Shown here piece by piece: positions 1 to 7,630 of a DNA stretch of 8,439 nt. Source of the DNA: JBCDCU01 sp039180865 (GTDB taxonomy: Bacteria > Pseudomonadota > Alphaproteobacteria > Rhizobiales > JACESI01); NCBI GenBank assembly GCA_039180865.1, contig JBCDCZ010000200.1:1-8439 (forward strand). Reading direction: 5' to 3'. How positions within the stretch are numbered: the stretch's first letter is position 1; every line of letters begins with the position of its first letter. Position numbers and translations under genes: made by a program. The notes beneath the pieces are model-generated. The model saw only the letters and a program-made list of their open reading frames with translations, ran no database searches and was not told where the DNA came from.

Positions 1-72
1 GCATCGATCGGCTTTCCAGTTAAACCCGGATCTGGTTCAAGCGCTCTGGTCAACGGAGCATAAAATGTCGGC
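1..72 (-). other. Downstream edge of murF; possible mraY start
   Basis: This stretch follows the murF stop codon on the minus strand and contains no complete gene. At its far end, a minus-strand ATG sits at 4-2, preceded by GGAAAG at 17-12 with a 7-base spacing, which is a reasonable ribosome binding site. In most dcw clusters the gene after murF is mraY (phospho-MurNAc-pentapeptide translocase), so this may be the mraY start, but only one codon is visible. An upstream ATG in the same stretch reaches a stop after three codons and is not a gene start. No convincing terminator hairpin is seen, which fits read-through from murF. Confidence 0.35.
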
Positions 73-1524
73 TTACAGCGCTTCGGGAGGGAAACGGCGC
101 TGGAGCGCCTCAACAAGACGCCCCATTCGGCTGCCTAGCGATCCTTTCACCATAACCACATCCCCTTCCGCAACCTCAGCTAACAGACTTTCTTCAAGTC
201 CCGCTGATTGGTCAGCATATTTCACCGATATTTTTTCAGATAACCTATCCGCAAGAAACGCCATATGGGGTCCGCAAAGGTAAGCGCGTTTAACATTGGC
301 GTTGAGGACCGCATCGGATAACTTCGCATGCAGAGTATCGCTTTCTGGTCCAAGCTCCAGCATATCACCGAGAACGGCAATCCGCCGACCATCGTCATCT
401 GGTTCCGTACTGCCGAGAAGCGAAAGGGCCGCCCGCATGGAGGTCGGATTGGCATTGTAGCTCTCATCGAGAAGGGTAAGAGCACCCTTTCCGGCCTTGA
501 GGCGGTGGCGCGCACCACGCCCCTTTGGCGCAGAAAGCCCGGAAAGAGCCTTCAATCCTGTGTTGACATCAGCCCCTGCCAAATGAAGAGCGGCGGCGAC
601 GCCCAGAGAATTCTGGACAATATGACGGCCCGGCGCACCCAACCTGTAGGCATAGCGGGTCCCCATAAGATCGATAGAAACGTCGCTGCTGTCCTCATTG
701 AGGTCCACTGAAACAAGCCTGACATCCGCCCCGGATGCTTCTCCGAACGCCACAATCGATGCTCCGGACTCTCTTGCGATTTCAGAAAGGAGCGCGAAGT
801 GGTGATTGTCGGCGTTCAGGACCGCAAATCCATCAGGGTCCAGGCCCGTGAAGATCTCTGCTTTGGCCCTTGCGATCCCCTCTTCATTCTCAAAAAACTC
901 AAGGTGCACCGGGCCGACGGTCGTTATGATTGCGATGTTTGGTCGGACCATATCGACGAGGTGCTCGATTTCACCCGCATGATTCATGCCGATTTCGTAG
1001 ACGCCAAAATCAATATCGGAAGGCGTTCTCGACAAAGTCAGAGGAACACCCCAATGATTGTTGAACGATGCCAGCGATGCATGGGTTTTGCCACAGGCGG
1101 ATAGAGACAACCTGAGCGCTTCTTTCGTTCCGGTCTTGCCGACACTTCCAGTGACCCCGATAACTTTCGCTTTATGACCAAGCCGCAGTCGGTCACGGGC
1201 AGCGCAGGCGAGCGCCTCCATCGCCTGTAAAACGTCATCAACAATCAGGACGTTTTGATCGTCGAGATCAAATTCGGAACGCCTCTCCCGGGCAACCACG
1301 GCAAAGCGCGCGCCCGCACCCACTGCCATTTTAGCAAAGTCGTGCCCATCAAACCGGTCACCCTTAATGGCGAAAAAGATGTCGCCCGGCGAAACGGTCC
1401 TGCTATCGATCGATACCCCTGAGATGGGAGCGTCTCCCGACGCATGAAGCTCAGCTCCAATCGCTGAAGCCACATCGCCCGCAAGCCACAAAGTCGGCTT
1501 CAGATCCGCTGTTGTTGTGGTCAA
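73..1524 (-). CDS. murF: UDP-N-acetylmuramoyl-tripeptide--D-alanyl-D-alanine ligase MurF
   Basis: MurF is the cytoplasmic ATP-dependent ligase that adds D-Ala-D-Ala to UDP-MurNAc-tripeptide, completing the UDP-MurNAc-pentapeptide used by MraY. The 483-residue product is of normal family length and has all three Mur ligase domains. Visible motifs are the P-loop GSVGKT at 126-131, NNHWG at 155-159, GMNHAGEI at 179-186, a His-Leu-Glu segment near 207-209, DESYNANPTSM at 353-363 and KGSLGSRM at 460-467. The start is a TTG codon (1524-1522). No ATG or GTG lies in frame between it and the upstream in-frame stop, and the next internal Met is far inside the N-terminal domain. An AGGA at 1539-1536 lies 11 bases upstream. 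The gene follows murE after 60 bases, so co-transcription is likely. The identification is firm; only the exact start is less certain. Confidence 0.97.
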   Translation of the reverse strand: MTTTTADLKPTLWLAGDVASAIGAELHASGDAPISGVSIDSRTVSPGDIFFAIKGDRFDGHDFAKMAVGAGARFAVVARERRSEFDLDDQNVLIVDDVLQAMEALACAARDRLRLGHKAKVIGVTGSVGKTGTKEALRLSLSACGKTHASLASFNNHWGVPLTLSRTPSDIDFGVYEIGMNHAGEIEHLVDMVRPNIAIITTVGPVHLEFFENEEGIARAKAEIFTGLDPDGFAVLNADNHHFALLSEIARESGASIVAFGEASGADVRLVSVDLNEDSSDVSIDLMGTRYAYRLGAPGRHIVQNSLGVAAALHLAGADVNTGLKALSGLSAPKGRGARHRLKAGKGALTLLDESYNANPTSMRAALSLLGSTEPDDDGRRIAVLGDMLELGPESDTLHAKLSDAVLNANVKRAYLCGPHMAFLADRLSEKISVKYADQSAGLEESLLAEVAEGDVVMVKGSLGSRMGRLVEALQRRFPPEAL

Positions 1525-1535
1525 AATGATCCCAT

Positions 1536-1539
1536 TCCT
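1536..1539 (-). promoter_or_regulatory. Ribosome binding site supporting the murF TTG start
   Basis: AGGA lies 11 bases before the TTG start codon of murF. The spacing is long and the start codon weak, which together suggest modest initiation. No better start codon exists in frame before the upstream stop, so this site decides the start by elimination. Confidence 0.45.
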
Positions 1540-1584
1540 GTTCTTCTCAAATTGGGTTGGTCAAGGCTATGCTCCTGACCCACA

Positions 1585-3048
1585 TCACCGTCGTTGGAGC
1601 GCAGTGCGAACAACATCATGATCTGAAAACGGCAACACCTTGTCGCCGACAATCTGTCCCGTTTCATGTCCCTTCCCGGCAACAACGACAACGTCCCCAC
1701 TTTCTGCTTGTTGAAGCGCATGAACGATCGCTTCTTCACGGTCGCCGATTTCAAGGGCATCAGGCACGACCGCAAGGATCGCCTGGCGAATTGCGGCTGG
1801 ATCCTCTCCCCGCGGATTGTCATCGGTTACGATCACAAGATCGGCGTGCTCACGCGCGGCCTTTCCCATCAGCGGACGTTTGCCGCGATCACGGTCACCG
1901 CCTGCACCGAAGACCACGCAGAGCCTGCCACTCGCATACGGTTTGAGCGCGGTAAGAACGCTTGCCAGAGCCTCGACCTTGTGGGCGTAGTCGATGAAAC
2001 ACAATGCCCCATTTTGCGTCTTGCCAACAAACTCAAGTCGTCCAGGAGCGCCCTTAAGGCATTCCAATTGTTCTGCAATGACTTCGTCCGATAGCCCGCT
2101 AGCAGAGGCGAGACCAGCCGCCGTCAGGGCATTCTCAACCTGGAACGCACCGGCAAGCGGTAACAGGACGTCCCGCGTACCAGACCCGAAATCGAGTTGA
2201 AGACGCTGCGCAAAACCGTCCGGTTCCGCTGATAGGAGACGGATTGCGGATCCGCTTGGCCCGACCGTACGAAGATCAAGACCGGCCTTACGAGCACGAT
2301 CCGCAGCCTCGTCGCCATAAAGCGTATCCGGATTGACAATGGCGGGTGCGCCCGTCGGCAACAGCACCTCGAAAAGTCGCATTTTGGCGTTGAAGTAGTC
2401 CTCCATTGTCGGATGATAATCGAGATGATCCCGACCGAGATTCGTAAAAGCAGCCATTGAAATCCGAGCACCGTCCAGGCGGTGTTGTTCAAGACCGTGG
2501 CTGGACGCTTCGAGCGCAACATGACTGACACCATCATCGGCAAGCTGCGCGAGGGTTTCATGAAATGATACGGGATCGGGCGTTGTTAGACTGCCATAGG
2601 TTTCGCCCGAAGGGCTTACGACGCCGACCGTTCCAATGCTCGCAGCGCTCAGACCCGCTCCAGCCCAGATCTGGCGAAGAAACGCTGCAACCGACGTTTT
2701 CCCGGATGTCCCTGTGACTGCCCCAATCATACGCGGTTGAAGTTCGAAGAAACGCGCCGCCGCTTTGGCAAGTTCCATGCGGGGATTGTCAACCGCGATG
2801 ATCGGTATCGATGCCGTTCCTTCGAAAGGCTCTTGCACTATGCAGGCGACAGCTCCGTTCTCAATCGCGGATGGGATAAAGGCAGCGCCATCACTCTTTT
2901 CACCCTTGATTGCGACGAATAAGGCCCCCTGTTCTACCTTCCGGCTATCCGCGGTGAGGCCGCTGATCTCCAAATCCGCGAGCGTCTCGTTGGTAATCAG
3001 TGAAGGAGAAACAAGATCGCCGAGACTTTTTGATCGCAATCCCATCAC
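1585..3048 (-). CDS. murE: UDP-N-acetylmuramoyl-L-alanyl-D-glutamate--2,6-diaminopimelate ligase MurE
   Basis: MurE is the cytoplasmic ATP-dependent ligase that adds the third residue of the peptidoglycan stem peptide. The 487-residue protein has the family architecture: an N-terminal UDP-binding domain with LTADSRKV at 31-38, the P-loop GTSGKT at 113-118, TTPDP at 155-159, ASSHGLEQHRLDG at 181-193, and the lysine expected to be carbamylated, K222, in FNAK. DYAHK follows at 353-357, and the DNPR motif at 410-413 is the established signature for meso-diaminopimelate rather than lysine. GKGHE is at 458-462. The open frame starts at GTG (3048-3046), immediately followed by ATG (3045-3043). An AGGA at 3059-3056 overlaps the upstream stop codon and is 7 or 10 bases from these starts, so either could be used. 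The very short gap to the PLP enzyme gene implies co-transcription and probable translational coupling. Confidence 0.97.
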   Translation of the reverse strand: MMGLRSKSLGDLVSPSLITNETLADLEISGLTADSRKVEQGALFVAIKGEKSDGAAFIPSAIENGAVACIVQEPFEGTASIPIIAVDNPRMELAKAAARFFELQPRMIGAVTGTSGKTSVAAFLRQIWAGAGLSAASIGTVGVVSPSGETYGSLTTPDPVSFHETLAQLADDGVSHVALEASSHGLEQHRLDGARISMAAFTNLGRDHLDYHPTMEDYFNAKMRLFEVLLPTGAPAIVNPDTLYGDEAADRARKAGLDLRTVGPSGSAIRLLSAEPDGFAQRLQLDFGSGTRDVLLPLAGAFQVENALTAAGLASASGLSDEVIAEQLECLKGAPGRLEFVGKTQNGALCFIDYAHKVEALASVLTALKPYASGRLCVVFGAGGDRDRGKRPLMGKAAREHADLVIVTDDNPRGEDPAAIRQAILAVVPDALEIGDREEAIVHALQQAESGDVVVVAGKGHETGQIVGDKVLPFSDHDVVRTALQRR

Positions 3049-3057
3049 GCGGCAATC

Positions 3058-4269
3058 CTAAGAAAGGACCCGGTCAAGATCAGCAATCAGATCTTCCGCA
3101 TCTTCAAGTCCGATCGAGAGCCGGAAGATCCCGTCGCCTGAATAAGCACGGAAATTCTCCAGCGCATCACCTTCAAGACGGAAGGAGGTCTTCATGAGGT
3201 CTTCTGTCGGCATCCACCAGATAAGTGAACGATGATGACCGAGGGACACCGCATAATGAATGACCTGCAATTCCCGCACCATCTTTTCAGCGATCCTGGC
3301 GCCCGTTGAGACATCGCCGACCTGAAACGAAAGCATGCCGGAAAAGTTCGACATCTGACGTTGGGCAAGGTCAAATTGAGGGTGGCTCTCTAGCCCCGGA
3401 TACAGCACTTTTGTTACCGCCGGATGCTCTTCCAGGAAACGCGCAACCTTCAAGGCACCTTCCTGATGAGCACGCATGCGAAGCGGCAACGTCGCAGCGC
3501 CCCGCGCAATAAGCCATGCATTGAACGGCGACAGGATCCCACCATAGTGAATGCCCGCCTCAAGGTTCAAAGCCCTCACATCGTCTGCGGAGGCACAAAT
3601 CGCGCCACCAATGGCGTCTCCATGACCGCCAATGTATTTCGTGATCGAATGCATGACGAAATCAACACCAAGATCGGCTGTTTTCTGCCCGACCGGCGAC
3701 GCAAAAGTTGCGTCACAGGAATGCTTAGCTCCCGCACTATGGGCAAGATCGGAAATGGCGGCAAGATCGCACAGCCGCATGATGGGATTGGCCGGGCTCT
3801 CAGAATGAACAAGCTTGGTGTTTGGGCGCATAGCGCGTTCGACCGCTTCAAGATCGCTGAAGTCAACGAGCGTCACATCTATGCCAAGACGCGGTAAGGT
3901 ATCCCGCGCGAGCTCAGCGACACCGGCATAGGTGACATCGGAGATCACCGCGTGATCGCCCGCTGAAAGGACCGTCATAAAGATCGCATTGGCCGCCGCC
4001 ATGCCGGATGCGAGGCACAGGCAGCCTTCCGTTCCCTCAAGCGCAGCGATCTTTTTCTCCAACTGGCGCACTGAAGGGTTGGCCCAGCGCCCATAGAGAA
4101 ACGGGCTATCGTCCGTCAGATCGTGGGCGGAAAACCCCGCAATATCGTCAGCTACATAAGTTGATGACATCACAATGTTCGGGGCAGATGCGCCGGTATG
4201 GGGGTCAGGCCCCTCTCCGGCGTGAATTGCACGGGTCTGCTCGCCAATGAAAGTGTTCGATTTGGCCAT
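3058..4269 (-). CDS. Cys/Met metabolism PLP-dependent enzyme (cystathionine lyase/synthase-like), specificity unknown
   Basis: This 403-residue protein is a fold-type I PLP enzyme of the trans-sulfuration family (cystathionine gamma-synthase, beta- and gamma-lyases, methionine gamma-lyase). The internal aldimine lysine is K211 in HSITKYIGGH. Other visible pocket residues are Y59-x-R61 (YGR, phosphate contact from the partner subunit), S88-G89-M90, Y114 (ring stacking) and D186. R383 in the FRLSIGLED segment is the usual substrate-carboxylate arginine. The usual VDNT motif around the PLP aspartate reads CDAT here. The position equivalent to the methionine gamma-lyase cysteine (116) is glycine, arguing against that activity. 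The C-terminal stretch 346-366 (HHRSLIWWMPTED onward) departs from the usual HPASMTH-type segment. The ATG start has AAAGG six bases upstream. The gene lies between ftsI and murE, 9-12 bp before murE. A sulfur amino acid lyase or synthase is the best broad call; the reaction is not determined. Confidence 0.85.
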   Translation of the reverse strand: MAKSNTFIGEQTRAIHAGEGPDPHTGASAPNIVMSSTYVADDIAGFSAHDLTDDSPFLYGRWANPSVRQLEKKIAALEGTEGCLCLASGMAAANAIFMTVLSAGDHAVISDVTYAGVAELARDTLPRLGIDVTLVDFSDLEAVERAMRPNTKLVHSESPANPIMRLCDLAAISDLAHSAGAKHSCDATFASPVGQKTADLGVDFVMHSITKYIGGHGDAIGGAICASADDVRALNLEAGIHYGGILSPFNAWLIARGAATLPLRMRAHQEGALKVARFLEEHPAVTKVLYPGLESHPQFDLAQRQMSNFSGMLSFQVGDVSTGARIAEKMVRELQVIHYAVSLGHHRSLIWWMPTEDLMKTSFRLEGDALENFRAYSGDGIFRLSIGLEDAEDLIADLDRVLS

Positions 4270-4305
4270 ACCGCGCCTTTCTCATTGCTGGAAATCTGGC
4301 GGGCA

Positions 4306-4333
4306 TGAATAGCATTGATGAAAGCGCGGTCAA
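4306..4333 (-). promoter_or_regulatory. Possible sigma70 promoter before the PLP enzyme gene
   Basis: On the minus strand TTGACC (4333-4328) and TATTCA (4311-4306) are separated by 16 bases in the 103-base gap after ftsI. The -35 matches consensus at five of six positions, the -10 only at three. The predicted start point would give a leader of about 30 bases before the PLP enzyme ATG. It could drive the PLP gene, murE and murF separately from the mraZ promoter. The call rests on motif resemblance only. Confidence 0.33.
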
Positions 4334-4372
4334 CTGAAGATCGCCCGTGCACCCCACCCTCGCGCACCACGA

Positions 4373-6178
4373 TTAATTTGCGACGTTGATCAGACGCTGG
4401 TCTTTTGGCAGGCGGGGCGGAACACCCAAAGTTATTGCAACTCTGCGGATGATCGCCGCCGTTGTCGGTGCCGTGTTCAGACCGGCGGTCGCCGATCTCT
4501 GGCCCTCCATCGGCTGCGGCTCGTCGAGCATGACAAGCATCACATAACGCGGATCATCGGCCGGAAAAGCAGACAAGAACGAGTTGAGGCGTTTATCGGA
4601 ATCGTATCGTCCATTGACGACCTTTTCTGCTGTCCCTGTCTTACCGCCCACAAAGAACCCTGGCACTTCGGCGCGGCGGCCTGACCCCTTCTCGACATTC
4701 AGGCGGAAAAGATACCGCATCTCTTCACTGGTCTGTTGAGAAATCACCTGTTTCGCCAACTCATCGGCCTCAGCTTTGGTGCGGGGACGGAAAGTCGGAG
4801 GAATAAGTTTTCCGCCATTCACCATGGCTGCAGCGGCAGCAATGGTCTGAAGCGGTGTCACCGAAACACCGTGACCGAACGCAATCGTCATCGACGCAAG
4901 TTCGCTCCATTTGCGCGGCGATAACGGTTTGCCACTCTCCGGCAATTCGTGGTCGGCCTTTGTCAGCAAGCCAAGATTTTCCAAAAACGCGCGATGGCCT
5001 TGCACACCGACACTGTCGGCAAGTTTCACCGTTCCGATGTTGGAAGAGTAGATAAAGACTTCCGGAAGGCTCAATATGCGCGCTTTGGCATGGAAATCAT
5101 TGATCGTATGACCGCCCTTGCGGATCGGTCTGCGGGCATCAATCATAGACGACATGGACATACCGCCATGATCAAGCGCCATGGCAGTCGTGAGCGTCTT
5201 GAACGTTGACCCCATTTCGAAAACACCCGCTGTTGCCCGGTTGAGCGTGTCATCATTGAGCGTTTTCTTCGGATTGTTCGGGTCGTAATCGGGCAAAGAA
5301 GACATCGCGACGACTTCCCCGGTTTGCGCGTCAAGGACGATACCGACAGCAGCAATCGCCTGATAGCGGTCCATTGCCTTTATCAGTTCATCGCGCACAA
5401 CATGCTGTACGCGCATATCGATCGAAAGCGGAACCGATTTCATGCGCTGATTAAGCGACAATCCCACATCTCGAAGGTCCTGAAGCCAGGTATCATCGAC
5501 AAACTTCTCGAACCCGGCGATCCCCGTGTTATCGATATTGACGTGGCCCACCACATGGGACGCCACGCGTCCACCCGGATAAAACCGTCGCGTTTCCGTA
5601 TGAAATCCGAGTCCTGGAAGACCGAGATCGAGGATACGCTGATGCTGAAGCGGCGTTAGCTCCCGGTCGATCCAGACAAATCTGGACTGACTGTTCAGGC
5701 GTTTAACGATGCGATCTTCTTCAAGCTCCGGAAGAACGGTTCTCAGCCGGGAGACGACCTTCTGCGGAAACTTCACCCGTGTCGGGTCCGCATAAAGCGA
5801 GAAAGTTGTGAGGTCTTTAGCCATAACCTCGCCATTGCGGTCGACGAGATCAGGCCGTGCAATCATGAGGGCATTGTCGTTCGGAACGCTTGCAACGACG
5901 AGGCCGTCAACATTGGTCGCAAGGTCTGTCAGGCGATAAAAGATCGCGCAGTAAACACCAAGAAAGACAAAGGCAATCAGGAAGATACGGTTCTTGATAA
6001 GATCGTTTCGCTGCTTACGCGCGCCCTGAATAACAATGCTCTGCGGCTGATTGAAGAACGAGCGGCCTCGCTTCTTGCCGTTTGACTGGTCAGCATCCGG
6101 CAAATGCACGTGTGACGGTGCAAATGATCCACTTTTTGATCCGCCGGTTTCAGACCCGTCATTGCCACGTATGCTCAT
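4373..6178 (-). CDS. ftsI: Septal peptidoglycan transpeptidase FtsI (class B penicillin-binding protein 3)
   Basis: FtsI is the inner-membrane-anchored D,D-transpeptidase that crosslinks septal peptidoglycan, working with FtsW and activated through FtsQLB. The 601-residue protein has a cytoplasmic N-terminus of about 63 residues rich in basic amino acids, then one membrane segment at about 64-82. The pedestal domain begins near the ARPDLVDRNG segment at 107-116 and includes GRVASHVVGHV at 203-213. The penicillin-binding domain carries all three active-site motifs: S324-T-F-K327 (nucleophile serine), S378-S-N380 and K513-T-G515. The ATG start has GAGG about ten bases upstream. It lies 67 bases after ftsL; that gap contains a small hairpin. 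The 103-base gap after it separates the division genes from the PLP enzyme and mur genes. The family assignment is firm; position next to ftsL supports FtsI over other class B enzymes. Confidence 0.96.
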   Translation of the reverse strand: MSIRGNDGSETGGSKSGSFAPSHVHLPDADQSNGKKRGRSFFNQPQSIVIQGARKQRNDLIKNRIFLIAFVFLGVYCAIFYRLTDLATNVDGLVVASVPNDNALMIARPDLVDRNGEVMAKDLTTFSLYADPTRVKFPQKVVSRLRTVLPELEEDRIVKRLNSQSRFVWIDRELTPLQHQRILDLGLPGLGFHTETRRFYPGGRVASHVVGHVNIDNTGIAGFEKFVDDTWLQDLRDVGLSLNQRMKSVPLSIDMRVQHVVRDELIKAMDRYQAIAAVGIVLDAQTGEVVAMSSLPDYDPNNPKKTLNDDTLNRATAGVFEMGSTFKTLTTAMALDHGGMSMSSMIDARRPIRKGGHTINDFHAKARILSLPEVFIYSSNIGTVKLADSVGVQGHRAFLENLGLLTKADHELPESGKPLSPRKWSELASMTIAFGHGVSVTPLQTIAAAAAMVNGGKLIPPTFRPRTKAEADELAKQVISQQTSEEMRYLFRLNVEKGSGRRAEVPGFFVGGKTGTAEKVVNGRYDSDKRLNSFLSAFPADDPRYVMLVMLDEPQPMEGQRSATAGLNTAPTTAAIIRRVAITLGVPPRLPKDQRLINVAN

Positions 6179-6201
6179 TGCATTCTTGCCTCATACTCAA
6201 G

Positions 6202-6218
6202 AGCGCCATTCTGGCGCT
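6202..6218 (-). repeat. Inverted repeat (hairpin) between ftsL and ftsI
   Basis: A perfect 6-bp stem (AGCGCC and GGCGCT) with a five-base loop lies in the ftsL-ftsI gap, 23 bases before the ftsI start codon. No T-run follows it on the minus strand, so it does not look like a rho-independent terminator. It could affect mRNA stability or ftsI translation, but a 6-bp stem is also easily found by chance. Confidence 0.4.
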
Positions 6219-6245
6219 GACATACTGCCGCCCATAAAGCACGGC

Positions 6246-6608
6246 CTATTGGATGTTTGTGTCATCGCCGCCTGCATAGCCGCCGAGAGCTCTGCCATCG
6301 CGATAAGGAGAAAGATCAATCGGCTTTGCCGGTAATTCCTGCACCGATACGATCTGTTCGACCGCGATCGGTTGCAATTTGAGGATATCCTGATAGCGCT
6401 CGGTCAGCGTCTGCAGCCGCGCGGGTTGCGTGAGAAGGCTCCAGTCGGCTTTCAAAAGCTCAATGGTCTCACGCTCGAACTTGATCTCGTTCTCGATCCG
6501 CGTCAGTTCCGCGCGCGCTTCCACAGCCTGGTTCTTGAGATTGAACGTGTAAGCGGCACCGGCAATCATGACCGCGATCAAAGCAAGGTTGAAAAATCTG
6601 CGCATCAT
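6246..6608 (-). CDS. ftsL: Cell division protein FtsL
   Basis: FtsL is a small bitopic inner-membrane protein that joins FtsB and FtsQ in the divisome and helps activate FtsW-FtsI. The 120-residue product has a short basic N-terminus (MMRR), a single membrane segment at about 5-22, and a charged heptad-like helical region at about 27-55 expected to form a coiled coil. The conserved-looking ADWSLLTQPARLQTLTERY stretch is at 54-72 and the C-terminal tail is flexible and Gly-rich. It matches the alphaproteobacterial FtsL layout, and its position between rsmH and ftsI is diagnostic. Two adjacent ATG codons (6608 and 6605) can serve as the start. The first overlaps the rsmH stop by four bases (ATGA), implying translational coupling. 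A strong AGGAGG lies further upstream, separated from the start by a hairpin. Confidence 0.93.
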   Translation of the reverse strand: MMRRFFNLALIAVMIAGAAYTFNLKNQAVEARAELTRIENEIKFERETIELLKADWSLLTQPARLQTLTERYQDILKLQPIAVEQIVSVQELPAKPIDLSPYRDGRALGGYAGGDDTNIQ

Positions 6609-7630
6609 GTAACGGGGCGAAAGCGCCCCCCTCCTGCATTAAGTTCGGGCAGTCGCGGTAGACGAAGCTCATCATAGTTCGCCTCGCGCGCCGGACCGGC
6701 GAGGCGTTCAGCCGCTCTCAGTTTTGCCGAGCGCGCTCTGGGATTGGACACTGTTTCGGGTTCGTCCGGCAGAAGGGCGCGCTTTGTCAGTTCGCGAAAT
6801 GTCGGCTGCGCAACTTCGGCAGCTGGCAGATGACGTGAACCGCCCGCATGGATTTTCGCACGGTCTTTCAGGAAGGTTTTAACGATCCGATCTTCCAAAG
6901 AATGGAAGGCGACGACGACGAGACGGCCACCCACTTTCAGAAGCTTTTCGGCAGCAAAAAGCGCCCGAGCCAGCTCTTCAAGTTCCTGATTGACGAAGAT
7001 TCTCAACGCCTGAAACGTACGCGTTGCCGGGTGAAGGCGCTCGCCCGGTTTGCGCCCAATCGCGTGTTCTGCGATGGCTGCGAGTTCATCGGTTGTTGCA
7101 ATCGGCGATTTGGCGCGTGCTTCCACGATAGCGTGCGCGACATAGCCCGCTTTCTTCTCTTCGCCGAGCGTAGCAATGATGCGTTTCAGATCCGATTTCG
7201 AATATGTATTGACGATGTCGGCGGCTGACGGTCCGTCCTGTTCCATCCGCATATCGAGTGGACCGGACAGGCGAAACGAAAAACCCCGCTCGCCTTGATC
7301 GAGCTGCATCGATGAAACGCCAACATCGAGAACGACACCATCCGCCTGTTTGTGTCCAAGCGTTTGGCAAATTGTGTCGAGATCACCGAAACGACCCTCT
7401 GCAAGAGTCAACGCACCTGCAGAGTCACGCTCAAGTATGCGCCCGGCGGATATGGCGGATGGATCACGGTCGATCGCGACCACATGACCACCGTTTTTGA
7501 GGATAGCCCGCGTGTAACCGCCATTTCCGAATGTGCCGTCAACATAAAGGCCGCCTTCAGCGCCTTGCGGGCCGATCAGGTGAGCCATCACTTCCTTCAG
7601 CATTACGGGGATATGCGGTTCACTCGTCAT
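6605..7630 (-). CDS. rsmH: 16S rRNA (cytosine(1402)-N(4))-methyltransferase RsmH (MraW)
   Basis: RsmH uses S-adenosylmethionine to methylate N4 of C1402 in the ribosomal P site of 16S rRNA. From the chosen start the protein has 341 residues, normal for the family. Visible motifs are HIPVMLKEV at 6-14, the AdoMet-binding loop DGTFGNGGYT at 31-40, an acidic AIDRDP segment at 52-57, LDVGVSSMQLDQGERGFSFR at 101-120 and PLDMRM at 124-129. RIFVNQELEEL follows at 210-220, AFHSLEDRIVK at 241-251 and SNPRARSAKLRAAE at 295-308. The frame is open 28 codons further upstream, to 7714. The ATG at 7630 is preferred because it gives the family N-terminus (MTSEPHIPVML) and the typical four-base ATGA overlap with the mraZ stop. 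Its own ribosome binding site is weak, which fits coupling to mraZ. The 3' end overlaps ftsL by four bases. Confidence 0.97.
   Translation of the reverse strand: MTSEPHIPVMLKEVMAHLIGPQGAEGGLYVDGTFGNGGYTRAILKNGGHVVAIDRDPSAISAGRILERDSAGALTLAEGRFGDLDTICQTLGHKQADGVVLDVGVSSMQLDQGERGFSFRLSGPLDMRMEQDGPSAADIVNTYSKSDLKRIIATLGEEKKAGYVAHAIVEARAKSPIATTDELAAIAEHAIGRKPGERLHPATRTFQALRIFVNQELEELARALFAAEKLLKVGGRLVVVAFHSLEDRIVKTFLKDRAKIHAGGSRHLPAAEVAQPTFRELTKRALLPDEPETVSNPRARSAKLRAAERLAGPAREANYDELRLPRLPELNAGGGRFRPVT
6614..6635 (-). promoter_or_regulatory. Consensus Shine-Dalgarno plus hairpin before the ftsL start
   Basis: AGGAGG at 6635-6630 lies inside the last codons of rsmH. It is followed directly by a perfect 6-bp GC-only stem, GGGGCG (6629-6624) with CGCCCC (6619-6614), and a CTTT loop. 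Five bases then separate the stem from the first ftsL ATG. The linear distance from AGGAGG to the ATG is 21 bases, too far for normal use, but a folded hairpin would reduce it to about five. The sequence shows the arrangement; its function is inferred. Confidence 0.5.

Noticed and set aside
1666..2094. Plus-strand open frame of 142 codons inside murE
   Set aside because: It is antisense to a fully conserved MurE with intact motifs and has no plausible ribosome binding site or family resemblance. It is a shadow frame.
3424..3897. Plus-strand open frame of 157 codons inside the PLP enzyme gene
   Set aside because: It is antisense to an intact enzyme gene with all catalytic residues; its translation looks like low-constraint reading of the opposite strand.
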